Positions 36,032 to 48,259 of a stretch of DNA of 58,449 bases are shown piece after piece. The translations under genes and the position numbers were made by a program. This stretch comes from Emmonsiellopsis sp. PD_33 (lineage: Eukaryota > Ascomycota > Eurotiomycetes > Onygenales > Ajellomycetaceae): NCBI GenBank assembly GCA_032988165.1, contig JANTQF010000217.1:1-58449 (forward strand). Reading direction: 5' to 3'. The notes under the pieces were generated by a model. The model ran no database searches, was not told the origin of the DNA, and saw only the letters and a program-made list of their open reading frames with translations. How positions within the stretch are numbered: position 1 is the stretch's first letter; every line of letters starts with the position of its first letter.

Positions 36032-36634
36032 TTAAACCTTGAGGGCAATCTGCCCAAAGTACTCCAATCTAATTGCATTCACCACCTCCCTCATCAACCA
36101 TATATCCTCAACCCTGAGAGTCAACTGCTTCCCATGCACCATCATTTTAACTCTACCTATATTCATAATATAATCAGTATACATATTTAGTAGACTTAGT
36201 AGAGTAGTTAACTTACACTTAAAAAGGGTGATGAGGGCTGTTTCCACTGCCAACTAGATGACATCAAGGGCAGAGTGCTGGAAGCAATGCTTTCCATCAT
36301 TAATCTCACAGATCAGATGTGCCATTACAGCCTTGATGAAAATGAGCTCCCCAGATTTCTGATAGAACCAGACCTCCTGAATCCACTCTATTAACCTGAA
36401 TGAGCCACTAAGCATTACCAAAAAGCATGACCATGACTTACTATTCTTATTACAGTAGTGGCAGAGCTTGGGATTGCATTTAACCCAGTAGTTTCTTAAG
36501 GCATTGAGAAGCTCAGCATGGTATTAATCCCACTTGGCCTCTTACTCAGCAACACATGTCTTATAGGCTGCTTTGCAACCAGGTGCACTATTTTTCATCA
36601 CCACTTGGTGAGGGAGGGGGGTGTACTTTGGCAT
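36032..36634 (-). pseudogene. Histone H3-like gene carried by the hAT element (decayed)
   Basis: From the ATG at 36634 one minus-strand frame gives 180 codons across a 60-bp intron (36157-36216, GTAAGT...ATAG). It has three stops (two TAA, one TAG), each explained by CAA or CAG. Residues from 91 read YQKSGELIFIKAVMAHLICE, aligning without gaps to the H3 stretch that begins YQKST; 10 of 21 positions are identical by my count. From residue 118, FQHSAL, then an E-rich helix, LITLF and, after the intron, VHGKQLTL and EDIWLMR align without gaps to H3 alpha2-L2-alpha3 (FQSSA...GLFED...DIQLARRI). The loop before FQ is three residues shorter than in H3. The N-terminal ~80 residues are not an H3 tail; they include a C/H-rich patch (CNPKLCHYC). 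The fold call is inference from remembered H3 sequence. Confidence 0.65.
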
Positions 36635-37012
36635 TTTCAAATCAGGGGAGGGGGTATTGACACATTTGGATAAAGAGCAGGGGAGATAGAGACACAGCTG
36701 ATTGGAATGGTGGGAGAGGAGGAATAGAATAGATAGAGAAAAGAAGAAGAGAGAGAAGAAGAGGAGGGGAAAAAAAAGAAATATTATTGAAATTCCAACT
36801 CTAACCAGCTACCCTAGTAACCTGTAACCATCACCTAGGTCTATTTCTGATATAAATTGCCTGGCAACACCATACAAAGAATATCAAATATAGACACATC
36901 AAATGTAAACAACCTGCTTTTAGATTAGAGAAATTCCTCCTATCTTTTTGTTTTTCCTCCTCTTCTTCTCTTTCTTCTCTTCTTTTCCTACCACTATCCT
37001 ACCTCTCCTCTT

Positions 37013-37930
37013 TTGATATCTCTATTCTACTATCACAATTATTGCTCTCTCCCACTACCACCACCAGCTATATCTTCACCTGCCTCCAAGATCTACATAA
37101 CTAAGGCCCATGAGTATTATCATCAGCTTGAGAGGCCTGAGAAGGAAGCATTCAAACAGGGTGAGGCTGACTGCAAGGCACACCATGTTGCACTGAAGAA
37201 GCTGTGTGAGAGAAATGAATGATAATAATCTATAGTAACACTTATATATGAATTCAGCTAATCTGTGCTAGGAATGAGGCTGATGAGGCTAGGTGTAAGA
37301 AATTGGAGAAGAAGGTAATGGAGCAGCTGATGCAGAAGCATTAGAACCAGGAGCACTCTTGGGAATAATATGAGGTAAAGGTGGAGTAGGAGGAGGTCAT
37401 GAAGAAGGCTGCTAGGAAGAAACATCATCAGGAGCAGGTTGAGGGAATCCTGAAGTATGAGGCTAAAAAGCCCAAGCAGGTAAGAGTTCTAGTCACACTC
37501 TTTGATAACACTCTTCTAATCTAATTGAATGAATTAGTAGGTTCACAATGAGAAGGGGATTAAGGACCTCTTTACCTCCTGCATGTACACAATGATTCAG
37601 AACATTGAAGAGGCTGCACTACTCTCTGACTGGGTCAATCTTCTTGCTACTGGGGTTGATGCCAATACAGCTGATCAGAAGATAGCTAATTTTGATGCTC
37701 AGGTTGATCTGGCCCATCATGAGGAGCTGTCTCTGCCAGAGGAGGTACTAGAGGATAAGTTTGAGGTTGTCTTCACCTCTGATGAGGAGGAGGAGGAGGA
37801 TGAGGAGGAGGAGGAGAAGTGGATTGTTGAGGATGGAGAGGTAGAGGAAGAGGAGGAGGAGGAGGATGAGGAGGAGGAGGAGAATGAGGAGGAAGAGGAA
37901 GATGAGGAGGAGGAGGAGGAGTTTTTTTAA
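37013..37930 (+). pseudogene. Coiled-coil protein with long Glu/Asp tail, carried by the hAT element
   Basis: The family is not recognised. Exon 1 (from 37013) encodes a Ser/Pro-rich start, then KAHEYYHQLERPEKEAFKQG and a Lys/Glu-rich helix. Exon 2 (37272-37479) continues the charged helix with three TAG/TAA stops that fit lost Gln codons. A GTAAGA...TAG intron (37480-37540) leads to exon 3, which is open to the stop at 37930. Exon 3 holds MYTMIQNIEEAALLSDWVNL and ends in about 60 residues, mostly Glu and Asp, from (GAG/GAT)n DNA. The donor of the first intron is not clear. Acidic tails of this kind occur in histone chaperones, which is notable beside an H3-like gene, but that role is only inferred. 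Confidence 0.55.
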
Positions 37931-38405
37931 ATTTTTCTCTTTTAGTATAGTAGAGTGGAGATAGGGGGGAGGATAAGACAATATGATTGGTTGAATTGAA
38001 TTTTATTACCCCTATTTTCTAATTAGAATTACTACAGTAGAAAACCAGCAGTACTCATCAATATATATATATATTTCTCAATGCTTTCAATGAGATCCCA
38101 TATATATATATATTAATAGCATCTTATTCTTTTATTATATCAAATAAATCTCTAAGCTTCAAAGGTAACACTTTTCAGTAACAATATAATGATATTTCTG
38201 CTATATTTAACAAGATTAATGTCATTCCTATATTAATATCTGGGATTAATTATTTCTATTCTCCTCATTAAAGGAATTTGAGATAGGCAGCCTCCTCACA
38301 TGTACTAGTGTGGTTAGGGTTTTCTTCTCTCAGTCATATAGCAGAATAACTTCAAATTATCATACTTATCTTATTACTATATCACTCCCTCCCCTATTAT
38401 CTCAA

Positions 38406-40765
38406 ATGGCTGAATCTACCAAACTTCCTGAGATTACTATTAAGGGGAAGAGATATATTATCTATGAAGATGCACATGCCCTACTATTCCAGTCCTGGTG
38501 GTCCACCACAAATTGCTATATATCCAACCCAACAAAGCAAAAGCTCTGGAAACCTTCCCATTGACAACACTCAGATCAATGGGATTCCTTTCAACAGGTA
38601 GCTGAGAAAGAAACTGAACAGCTATTTCTTTATTGCAAGCATTGTGATGCCATCCAGACTCATCCATCATGGAGTGAACATGGTTCTGGTGGGATTACTT
38701 AATACCTCAAGTCAGTTGGATGCAGCCAGAATCAAAAATCAAGGAATGGCAATGTCCTAGAAGGACTGGTGAGATCTATATTATCCCTCCTCTAGATAAT
38801 ACTTTTAGGTAACACTAATGAGATGATTCCTTTAGAAAATGATGAAGAAACAACCACAACTGGAGTCTATTACTACAGACCTTCCACCCTGCACACCTGA
38901 GGCCTTTCATGAATAAATACTTCATGCCTGTATCTCCCTGAACCTTCCACTCCAATTAATTGAAAACACCAAATTCCAAGTCCTACTGCAGATGCTAAAA
39001 CCTCCAACAGAAATCCCCCATTGAACAAGTCTGCAAGACAACCTCAATCAACACTATACTAAGGACATGGAAGATCTAGGTCTGGAGCTGAAGCAGCAGA
39101 GAAAAATATTCCTAGCTGTAGATGCATGGACAAGTATAAATAACCTAGCATTTCTAGGGGTTGTCTGCTACTTCATTAATGATTAATGGGAGTACAAGGA
39201 GTAACTGATTGATTTTGAGGCCTTAATCTAAAATCATACTGGGGACTACCTGGCAGAAATTCTGCATAATATCATTCAAAATGACCACTGGGATATTTCA
39301 TCAAATCTACTTGCTATTACTACTAATAATGCAAAAAACAATTCAATAATGATATAAAGCTTGAAGGAGAGATTGATTGGATATTAATGGGATGGAGATC
39401 AGGGCCATATCTCATGCATTACTCATGTTATTCAACTGGTAGTGCAGGCACTGGTCAGTGAACTTCACATTGAGGTAGAACACAACATGATAGTCAGCTC
39501 ATTTAATGAGAGAGATATCCACATGGATGAGAATGTTACATTCTCCTTAACACTTTATAAGGTAATAATATTTAGTCATGCTCCTGCTCTATTTGAAGAG
39601 AATAAATGCTAATCATAATGTATATTAAATTCACCATATTATCATTGCAATCAGTACCTCACCAAAACAGGAGCAATGATTCTTTGAGACCTAACATATA
39701 ATAACCCCTACTTTGACTACACCCCTTAAGATGATACAGGATGTTAAGACCCAATGGAGTTTAACATATAAAATAGCAGTTCAAGCACTTTGGCTTCAGA
39801 ATTCAATTGATCACTAGGTGGATGACTCTGGAAGGAAAAAGATTCAATCCTTGAAGCTTTCAGAATCAGAATGGACCCAGCTATGATATATCATTGATTT
39901 ACTCTATCTCTTCTATATAATGACCAAGGTGGTTTCACAGACACAGACACCTATGTTGGCCCAGGCATGATGAGTGTATAATTATCTATTTAACCACCTT
40001 GATACTTAGTTGGCAAAGAGTTATGGTGCTACTGGATGGGATCAAGCTATACATAGGGCTATTAAGGCAGTAAAGGCAAAGCTCTCCATTTATTACAGCA
40101 AGATAGATCAGCAATTTGCAGATTTCTATGCTATTGCAGCTGTACTGGATTCATCTCTCCAATCAAATGCATACTCTGATGAAGACTGGACAAAGGAAGA
40201 GCATCAGATATACATTGATATTACCAAGTCATTCTACAACAAGCACTATTGCCAGTATGAACCTCCAGATGTCAAACCCCTTGACAATGTGGATATGGCA
40301 GACAATAATTTCCAGGTAGGTAACACTTTTTGGTAACACTGGATCAGGCAAACAGGTATAGTTATACTAATCCCTAGGTATGCACAGGACCTTAATACAT
40401 TAATTGCCAGTCAAAAGAAGGCTAGACTAGCATCTTGCACAACTGAGTTTGATTGCTACCTTCATGATGGTGTGACCATCATTAAGGATAAGAAAATCCT
40501 TGAGGTGTGGGCTGTGATCACACATACCTACCCCACAGTTGCAAAAATAGCTTGAGATGTTCTGGTAATACCCCTGGTCAGTGTGGGAATGGAATGGAAA
40601 TTCAATTCAAGCCATGATATATGCCACTACTGTCAGGGTCAATTACATGGGGACACAATCAAGAAGATGATGATTATAAAGCATGGTAGGGAGAGGGAGA
40701 TTACAGATAGTTCCCACAAGGAGATCATAACCAAGGAGGAGGATATACTTGCAAGTCAATGTTAA
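38406..40765 (+). pseudogene. hAT transposase (decayed)
   Basis: MAESTKLPEITIKGKRYIIY opens the frame. A BED-type zinc finger region follows (QWDSFQQV, then YCKHCDAIQTHPSW). A GTGAGA...TTTAG intron lies at about 38769-38838. The catalytic core shows IFLAVDAWTSINNLAFLGVV, then LLAITTNNAKNNS and CITHVIQLVVQAL, all standard hAT landmarks. Near the end, EVWAVITHTYPTVAKIA, then VGMEWKFNSSHDICHYCQGQ is the hAT C-terminal dimerisation domain. Numerous TAG/TAA/TGA codons and a few shifts break it. Confidence 0.9.
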
Positions 40766-41100
40766 TAATTTGAGCCTTCTTTGCTTGTAAGTGTTACCAA
40801 ATATCATTACCTTATTACATAATCATTCTGGGACCAAACTAGTACTGAAATTCTGGTCATACCTGGTCCCATTTCTATCACACTTTCCTTAGTCATTTTA
40901 CATGCTTTATTTCTTAAAAGAGGTCATTTTTCATGCTTCAAACCTACTCATTTAGTCCATTTACCTACATATAATTTATAATTAAGTCATTAAATATGTT
41001 CTAAATTCTTGGGGTCATGTTTTATTCCACATATGGGACTGAAATCAAACCAAACCAAACTAAACATGCATGAAAATTCATGGTCCCAGTGGCCAGTCTA

Positions 41101-41108
41101 AGTGCTAA
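41101..41108. repeat. hAT target-site duplication, right copy
   Basis: AGTGCTAA, identical to 35566-35573. Confidence 0.95.
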
Positions 41109-42584
41109 TATCTGCTAATATTGATCTGCTAATGTTCAATATCACATAACATCAATAACTAGCTTACCTGAGCTAACATAACTAATTAAATTATGCCCTG
41201 TGCAGACCCCTCAACTTACAGTCTGTCAAGATTTTATAACTATATTGTATGGCAAACCAGATATTATACACATATTTTATAATTAGTAGATGATGTCTCT
41301 TTGGCTGATTTAGATATCTAGTTGTTCTAGAGTTGTTAACTATTATTTATTTATGTGTGTGACTAAATGGCAGGCCAGACACAAATATATATATATATAT
41401 GTAATGATAATCCTACCAGCATTATAAGCTATCAGTCAATTAATGGGACAAGGAATCCACATAATCTCTATAAGTTAATCAAATGAGGAAATATGCCTGA
41501 TTTCTATAATTTAATTGAATTAAAACCAGCTGAGATGCCATTGTGAGTAAAAAGGGGAATATCAAAGAGGAGGTCATAAAGAGGGTTGAAGTCATCAGCT
41601 ATTAGTATTATTATTAGCTGCTGCTGCCATTATTAGCTGTTAGCACATTAAAAAACACACCCAAAGTAAAGATTCATTATTATCTAGGCTGATGTGTATA
41701 ATCTACTCTATTTTGATATTATATGTTATTTTAATATTATACATTATTTTAATATTGAACATTCTCAATTAATCCTAATATTATCAAGACAAGTAGTCAT
41801 CTGAAGTATCCAATGCTCATCATCTACTACATACCATACCTAATGCCTCTGAAGTCTATTTTTATATCTTATATGATTAGCTATCACATCTGCAATCTAT
41901 TTCATTCTTTACTTGTGTGTTAGATTCTCATTGTCCTAAATTGCCCAAATATTTGCATTATCTATCATCTTATTGCTAATAAGATCTCTAAGCTCATTTT
42001 TATCATCTACTACTTATGCATATATGTTGTAGTCATCATAGATGATGGTAGTAGACTCAGAGAGCTATAGATACTAATAAGATATAACTTGAAGGTCAGA
42101 TTTAGTAGCATTCTACTTATTCCATTCATTGGGGAGATTGATACTGCTGATATTATTACTTCTATTTCTGCATATCTCCTCTACTATCTACTGAATCTAC
42201 TTGTTGCTGAAATGATATCAGTGACTGAGCTAGCCTAACAGTTCATATTTGTAGTGATAGAAATTCCTCTAGAAATAGTAGAGATAATACTTGTTCTTAC
42301 CTTTAACCTTCTACAACTTAATGCTACTGGTGAAGTTCTAGCATAGCTCACAGCTTTATCATTTCATGTAGATAATGATTATTTTGCAGTGTTCCTCTAC
42401 ATTAGCTAGCTACCAACTTGACTTGATCATGAAATAGATAGGCTGCCTGTACCTAGCATAGGTAAATTAATTCTTAAACTTTATTATCTGACAGGTTGAG
42501 GAATCTACCTCTTCTTAATTCTACAGCAGGTTGATGCATTCTACACCATGTCAGTCAGATCATCTGATTGAGTGAGTACTATTA
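41109..42584. other. AT-rich DNA between the hAT and Gypsy elements
   Basis: On the minus strand at about 41800-42300, degraded frames hint at former coding (for example INLPNEWNK and NELRDLISNKMID), but I do not recognise the family. A short AT microsatellite lies at about 41385-41400. Confidence 0.35.
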
Positions 42585-42901
42585 TGATGGGGATCTACCA
42601 TCAAATCAGATCAATTTTTTGCTGAGGCTTTTCACTGCCAAGCACAGCCATGAAGATAGATATTTTCCTTTCATTGCAAGACTTCATCTGTTCATTCATG
42701 GATTTCTCATGCATGTGTATGCTTCTTTGAGATAGATCTTTTATTTCTTTTGTGTGTTACCTTATCATTCTATTGCTGTGTTGTTTTGTACTATAGATTG
42801 CCAATACATTCCTCTACTTCAATATTGATATCAATTCTTTTCTTGTGTTTGCTGCTGTCCTGTTCAGTGCTACCTGACATGCACACTTCATCCCCACTTC
42901 A
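42585..42901 (+). repeat. 5' LTR, Gypsy copy 1
   Basis: 317 bp, starting TGATGGGGATC and ending CCACTTCA. It matches the 3' LTR at 53619 and the LTR at 54307 along its whole length. The bases just after it are the expected primer-binding site region, but no tRNA match was identified. Confidence 0.88.
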
Positions 42902-43433
42902 TTGATGTGCACAATCAGAAACATGAATGGATGAACAGATAGCAGTGTTGATACAGATAACTATGCTGAGTTCCTTTCCTCTTTTTCCTTTTCTTTTGTT
43001 GAGCATACTGCTCAATGCAATTCTCCTATTTCAGTTTGTGATAGGCCCATTTGGTTGGAGCAGGCCTGCAGCCTTGCAGCTGCACCAATGGCAATACTAC
43101 CAGAAGAAAACTTTAAAGAATGGACCTACTGAACTATCAAATCCATCAAGTCATTCCTCAACAAATGCAGACTCTAGTGAGAAGAAAAATCTGCAGTAGA
43201 TCTTGCAGTTCCTTCTCTTCCTTGAGTCTCTGAACCTCTACCTGCAAAAAGACATAGATATTACCATCATTGTTAATCTGTTTCTCATTTGCAAATGAGA
43301 GCCACTTATCTATTTGTTTCTCCATCAATATATGCCTCCTAAGCATGCTTGGTTGGACTCCATCACACATCATTGAACTCAGTCAGGAAAAGCACCAGCT
43401 CTGCCACCAAAAATTGAGATCAACAGTGAGAAG

Positions 43434-44960
43434 ATGTCTGGCTCTGCTAATTCCTCCTCAGGCCTGCCAACACCTAGCAGTGTCTTGCCTCCTGAAAGTG
43501 AAATGATTTATTAGTGACTTATCATGCCCATGCTGGTTCCTGAATCCCTTGGAGTCCCCTCTTTTGATGGGAAAGATGTCACTCAGTTCATCAATTAGTT
43601 TGATGCTGTGCTGAAGCTGCACCATGTTCCTGAGGATGAAGCCTTGGCTGTGTTGTGTAACTATTACTCTATAGAACTGCAGGGCTATGTGGATTAGTTG
43701 GTGAAGAACCTGCAAACCTAAACCAAAGTCAAAGCAAGATTGGTATTAGAGTTCTGGCAGGATGATGCTCATCAGCAGATGTACAACCAAATCTACCTAA
43801 ATGCCCTGTCTAGTTTCAAACAATCTTCCAGCCAAGACATTCTCACTTTCTGCTGTCAATTCCATGCCATCACTGAGCCACTAATTAGCCAGAATGAAAT
43901 TCAGGAATCTCTTGCCTGCCAGTTATTCTTATGAGGCCTGCCTGATGGGGTTTACAAGAAGGCTTTTCACAAGGCTAGGTTTAACCAAAATAACCCATCT
44001 GAGTGGAAGATTTCAAAGGTTTGCAAAGCTACAGCTGAATCTCAGGAAGTCAAGGAAAAGATGGTCTAGATAATCACACCTGATCTGGGTTCCCATATGA
44101 TGCTGCCCACTCAGCTGCCTCCTGCTCAACCTATCTTCAATCTACCTACCCTGGCTGTGCTGAGACCTCAAGTGGCCCCCTCTGTGCTGCCTGCTTCTTC
44201 TGATTCAGCTCCAAGGAATTTAAATGACAGCTTGCTTGAATCTCTTGTCAACTGGATGGATGCACTGTTACTGGCCATCACAGGTTTCCAACAGCAGGGA
44301 AATATGTAACAATCAGCTGTGATGCCATGTGTTCTCACCCACCAAGGATCTATTGATCCTGCTTGAGATCTCATGAATATTTCCTATTACAGGATGCAGT
44401 GTGGCCCTGGCAGTCCATATTGATCTCAATCTGGAAGCATGTCACAATATGATTGCCCTCCTCATGCCTGTTAGAGTTGTGGTGACTCCTCTCACATGCT
44501 CCCTCAGTGTCTCCAAATTGATGAGCTGATTGACCAGGAAAAAATCCATCAAAATAGAATGGGTGAATATTTTGACAGACATGTGATGCAGTGCAGCCCA
44601 AAGATCAATGTGAACCAGTATGAACCACACATTGTCACTATCAAGCATGCTTTTGAGTAGAGATCTGTGCCTCCCATTGTCTCATTGGCAGTAAAACTCT
44701 ACAACAATGATAGCATCCTTATTTCCTCTGACAGCAGCCCATTACCTGCAGTCAATTTTATTAGCATATACAATGTTGGGTTTGAAAGTAGCACAGAAGA
44801 AGGTGACTTGAACAGCAAAGTGGAAGAGGTTGCTAGCATGATGGCTGCTCAGGCTGCTGTAGGGAATAGTAAGGGCAAAGAGTCAGCTGCTGACAAGAAT
44901 CAATCTACACTCTCTGGCTGGATTGAAAAGGAGAAAGCCCTACCTTCCACCCATTCTTGA
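43434..44960 (+). pseudogene. Gypsy gag (decayed)
   Basis: A possible start is MSGSANSSSGLPTPSSVLPP at 43434. VPSFDGKDVTQFI then opens the capsid-like domain (from about 43550), with SSQDILTFCCQFHAITEPL and a Pro-rich linker. A CCHC zinc knuckle, CQSCGDSSHMLPQC (C-x2-C-x4-H-x4-C), lies near 44470-44512. In-frame TAG and TGA codons interrupt it. A 43074-43433 segment upstream may be leader or a degraded N-terminal exon. Confidence 0.82.
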
Positions 44961-45879
44961 AGGGCTGATTGCTATTTAGATGACTCCCAAAAATCAATTT
45001 TATTTGCTGAGGACATCATCTTGTCTTTACTCAATCTCAATGAATCACAGACCCTTCTTGATGGCCAACTTCAGGAAGAAATGCCAACCCAGCTGATTGA
45101 TGAAGCTGTGCCTGATGCTGAGATAGCTGAAGTGCTTGAGATTCAGAAGAAAATCATCCTCTATCATCCTAGAAAGCCTAAAGGGCTGAAACTATCTGCT
45201 GAAATAAGAGACAAGGAGAACTATGCCACTGCAACCTAGACAGTCTTTGAGAAAATCATGTGTCAAGAGATCACTAGAATTCAGCTTAAGGATATTATGG
45301 CCTGCTCTGCCCAGCTGTAGCAGACATTCTTCTAGAATCTTCCAGCTGAAGTTCAACAGCATATGATTGAGGAAGAATCTGCCAGAGTCTCCTTTGTTCA
45401 GCCCTCCTACCATATCTCAGAATATGACTCTTAATGGAACCTGGTGTCCATTGGCTATATCAAGTTTTCTGTCAGTATCAGAAAAGGTCAGATCAAAGCT
45501 ATATTCAATGGAGGGGCAGAGATCAACTGCATGGTAAAGAGCACTGCCTTGAGTCTCAGCCTGATCATTCAGAAAGATACTCTCAAGCTGATCCTTAGCA
45601 CTGATGATTAGCACAGTGACATTGTTGGAATCTATAAGAATGTCCCAGTTTATATTGGATCTATATCTGTACCTCAAACCTTCTTCATTCTAGAGTGTGG
45701 TTCCCATGAGTGCATTCTAGGCTATCCCTATGAAAATGTGACTTAATTAGCATAACAGACAGATAATGTGGGTGGCATCACCATCACAGTTTTTGACCTG
45801 GATGATGAGACTAACCAGGTGTCTTTCCTCAGCTATTCTCCAGGAGACTATGATGACAGACAGCTAGATGATCTTTGTG
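44961..45879 (+). pseudogene. Gypsy linker and aspartic-protease region (decayed)
   Basis: This follows gag in the same sense. After a linker (LFAEDIILSLLNL, GLKLSAEIRDKENYATAT) comes a retropepsin-like domain: IKAIFNGGAEINCMV stands where a DxGA active-site motif is expected (the Asp reads as Asn), and FFILECGSHECILGYPY is the second half. The frame ends in DDRQLDDL at a splice-donor-like GGTAAGTAT. Confidence 0.7.
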
Positions 45880-46183
45880 GTAAGTATCAGTCTTTAAACT
45901 AAAAGTGCTGAGTCCAACTGATCTTCATAATAGTGGTGGTAAGTAAAGAGATGAAGTCAGAGTCAGCAGCATCAGTATGATAGATAGCAGGGTAGAAATT
46001 CTACCATGCAAGAGTGGTGAGAGGGAATCCAGCCAATCACAATTTCCTGGCCCAGGGCCAATAAATATCTCCAGTCAATCAGAGGTTACCATTCAATTAC
46101 CCCAGAAATCTCTACCATACATTCCTGCCATTCTGTGACAGCACTTTCAGCCATCCTCACATGCTACATTTCCTTTCTTACAG
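45880..46183 (+). other. Probable intron between protease and reverse transcriptase
   Basis: GTAAGTATC at 45880 and TTTCTTACAG at 46174-46183 bound a 304-bp stretch without coding signal. Coding resumes at once with ISEIHQVHGIQLHDLPLYD. It holds a CCAATCA-rich segment (46031-46092) that recurs at 52633. The second Gypsy copy keeps the acceptor but has lost the donor G. Confidence 0.55.
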
Positions 46184-48005
46184 CACCCTATCTCTGAAAT
46201 TCATCAAGTTCATGGCATTCAACTGCATGACCTTCCTCTCTATGATTCTACTGAGCCTTCTCCTTGATCTTATCACCTGATTGTTACCATGCTGTACAAG
46301 TGAAAAGCAGACAAGATTCAGCCTCTCAATATGCCAGTGACAGATGGAGGGACACCTGATGGGACAGATCAGTAGAGAGAGATTTATCAGAAATGATATC
46401 AAGACAACATCAAACCTGCAAAGGATCTGCCTTTGCCTTATAACCACCTGATCATGCCTTGTTTCTTGGATTGCCAGTGCAGCTCTTGCCTCATGCCAGA
46501 TAGGATAGAAAAGCTTTGAATTGGATCTATTTTGATGCCCTAAGAATGTAAGCTGCTGATCAAGATCTTACTCAGGTGGGAGAAGGCATTAGCATGGAGC
46601 TTCAGTGATTGTAGGAAACTAGCTGAGGAAGTCTCTCTGCTGATCAAGATTCATGCTGTTGAGTATGAAGCATGGCAGGCCCCTGGGTTTCCTGTTCCTT
46701 GAAAATTGCTGCTGATGGTTATAGATATACTTTGTGAGTAAGTTAATTCTGGCATCTTCAAACATTGCTATGATTCATATTGGAATAAATGATTCCTCAT
46801 CAAGAAGAAGGAGTCTGGGAAATACTGAATCATCAATGCCTGCATGGATATGAATGCTATTACAGTTCAAGATGCCTATATTCCTCTCAGTGCTGATGCT
46901 TTTGCAGAAGATTTTGCTAGGCAAGTCATCACCAGCATGATGGATTTCTTTTCCAGATACAACCAGATCACTTTGCATGAGGATAGCTGTGATATGACTG
47001 CCTTCCAAACCCTGATTGGCCTTCTTTGCCAGACAACATTGCTGCAAGATGCCATGAATTCTATTGCTGCTTTCTGCTGAGTCATGGCTTGCATTCTCTA
47101 CTCTAATATTCCCCACCAGGCAGATAATTTCATGGATGACATCAGTGTGAAAGGTCCATAATCTTGATATAATGATGAAGAGGTCATGCCAGGAATTCAC
47201 TGGTTTGTTTTGGAGCATCTTTAAAACCTGGATCAGACCCTGGTCAGCATTAAGCTCTCAAACACATGCATTTAGATTGCAAAATCTGAGTTCAGCTGCT
47301 CTGGCATGGTTCTTGTTGGATACATCATCAATGCTGATGAGTGCCACTCTGAGGCCACTAAAATTGTCAAAATCATTAAATGGCCTGAACCAACTGAGAT
47401 CTCTGGAGCTCATGCCTTCATTGGTGTTTGTGTGTATTATTGCATCTAAATCCTGAACTTTGCTCTCATTTCCAACTCAATCTATTTGCTGTTCAAGAAA
47501 AATGCCTTTTTCCTCTGGGGACCCAAGCAATTGAATGCCATATCAGTCCTGAAGACAGCACTGATGACTGCCCCTGCTCTGCACTGCATTGATTATTCTG
47601 AAGGTGCTAGAGATATCATGGTTGCAATTAATGCCAGCAAACATGGCTGAGGAGGAACACTGAGCCAGCAAGATGTTGGGAACAGGAAGCTTCATCCCTA
47701 CTGATATGAGAGTGGGATTTGGAGCTTAGCAGAGGTGAAGTATGACACAGGAAAATGAGAATGCCAAGCTGTCCTCAAAATATTGAAGAAATGCTGATAT
47801 TACCTGTATGGTGTTCACTTCATTCTTAAAACTGACATGAAAACCTTGGTTGCTCAGCTCAACTGAATGGCTACTGATCTTCCTGGTACTCTGGTAATCA
47901 ACTGGCTTACCTGGATTTGGATGTTCAATTTTGATGTTTGTCATGTTCCTGGGCAGATTCATAGTGCTGCTGATGGCCTGTCTTGATGGCTGCCTGCTAA
48001 TGGTA
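46184..48005 (+). pseudogene. Gypsy reverse transcriptase and RNase H (decayed)
   Basis: Landmarks in order: PGFPVPWK-like approach, WFLIKKKESGKYWIINACMD (RT motif B), AYIPLSADAFAEDF, CDMTAFQTLIGLL, and the catalytic FMDD at 47129-47140 followed by ISVKG. VLVGYIINADECHSE and KIIKWPEPTEISG-type connection follow. RNase H has DYSEGARDIMVAINASKHG (the first Asp now Asn) and FILKTDMKTL. It ends with HVPGQIHSAADGLS. Stop codons fit CAG/CAA/CGA/TGG losses. Confidence 0.88.
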
Positions 48006-48259
48006 AGGTACCTGAGGATCAGAACATTAATGAATTTATTGAGGTAGAGCTCAATTGTGTTAGCATGGCTTCTACCACTATCTCTGACTTCAATATTCCT
48101 GATGATGCTGACAGCAAAGAATCCTACATTCTTTTACCATTCTATTCTGACTGCAGTGAATTAATTGCTAAATATCTTATGACCTTGAAGTAGTCTGATG
48201 ATATTCCTTGCAAGGTTTTCCCAAAATGGTGCAAGTATGCACTAAACTATATTATGCAT

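Larger units (their letters stand above)
35574..41100 (+). mobile_element. Full-length hAT DNA transposon (5527 bp)
   Basis: The ends are 22-bp inverted repeats (TAGACTGGCC...GGGACCATG) at 35574-35595 and 41079-41100, with one mismatch. A perfect 8-bp target duplication flanks them. Inside are three genes: a histone-H3-like gene (minus), a coiled-coil/acidic-tail gene (plus) and the hAT transposase (plus). TGGGACC-type motifs recur near both ends. All three genes are damaged by C-to-T-type stops, so the copy is not autonomous. The end of a second copy occurs at 58323. Confidence 0.93.

Noticed and set aside
37748..37981. Leucine-rich minus-strand frame
   Set aside because: Complement of the (GAG/GAT)n acidic tail, not an independent gene.
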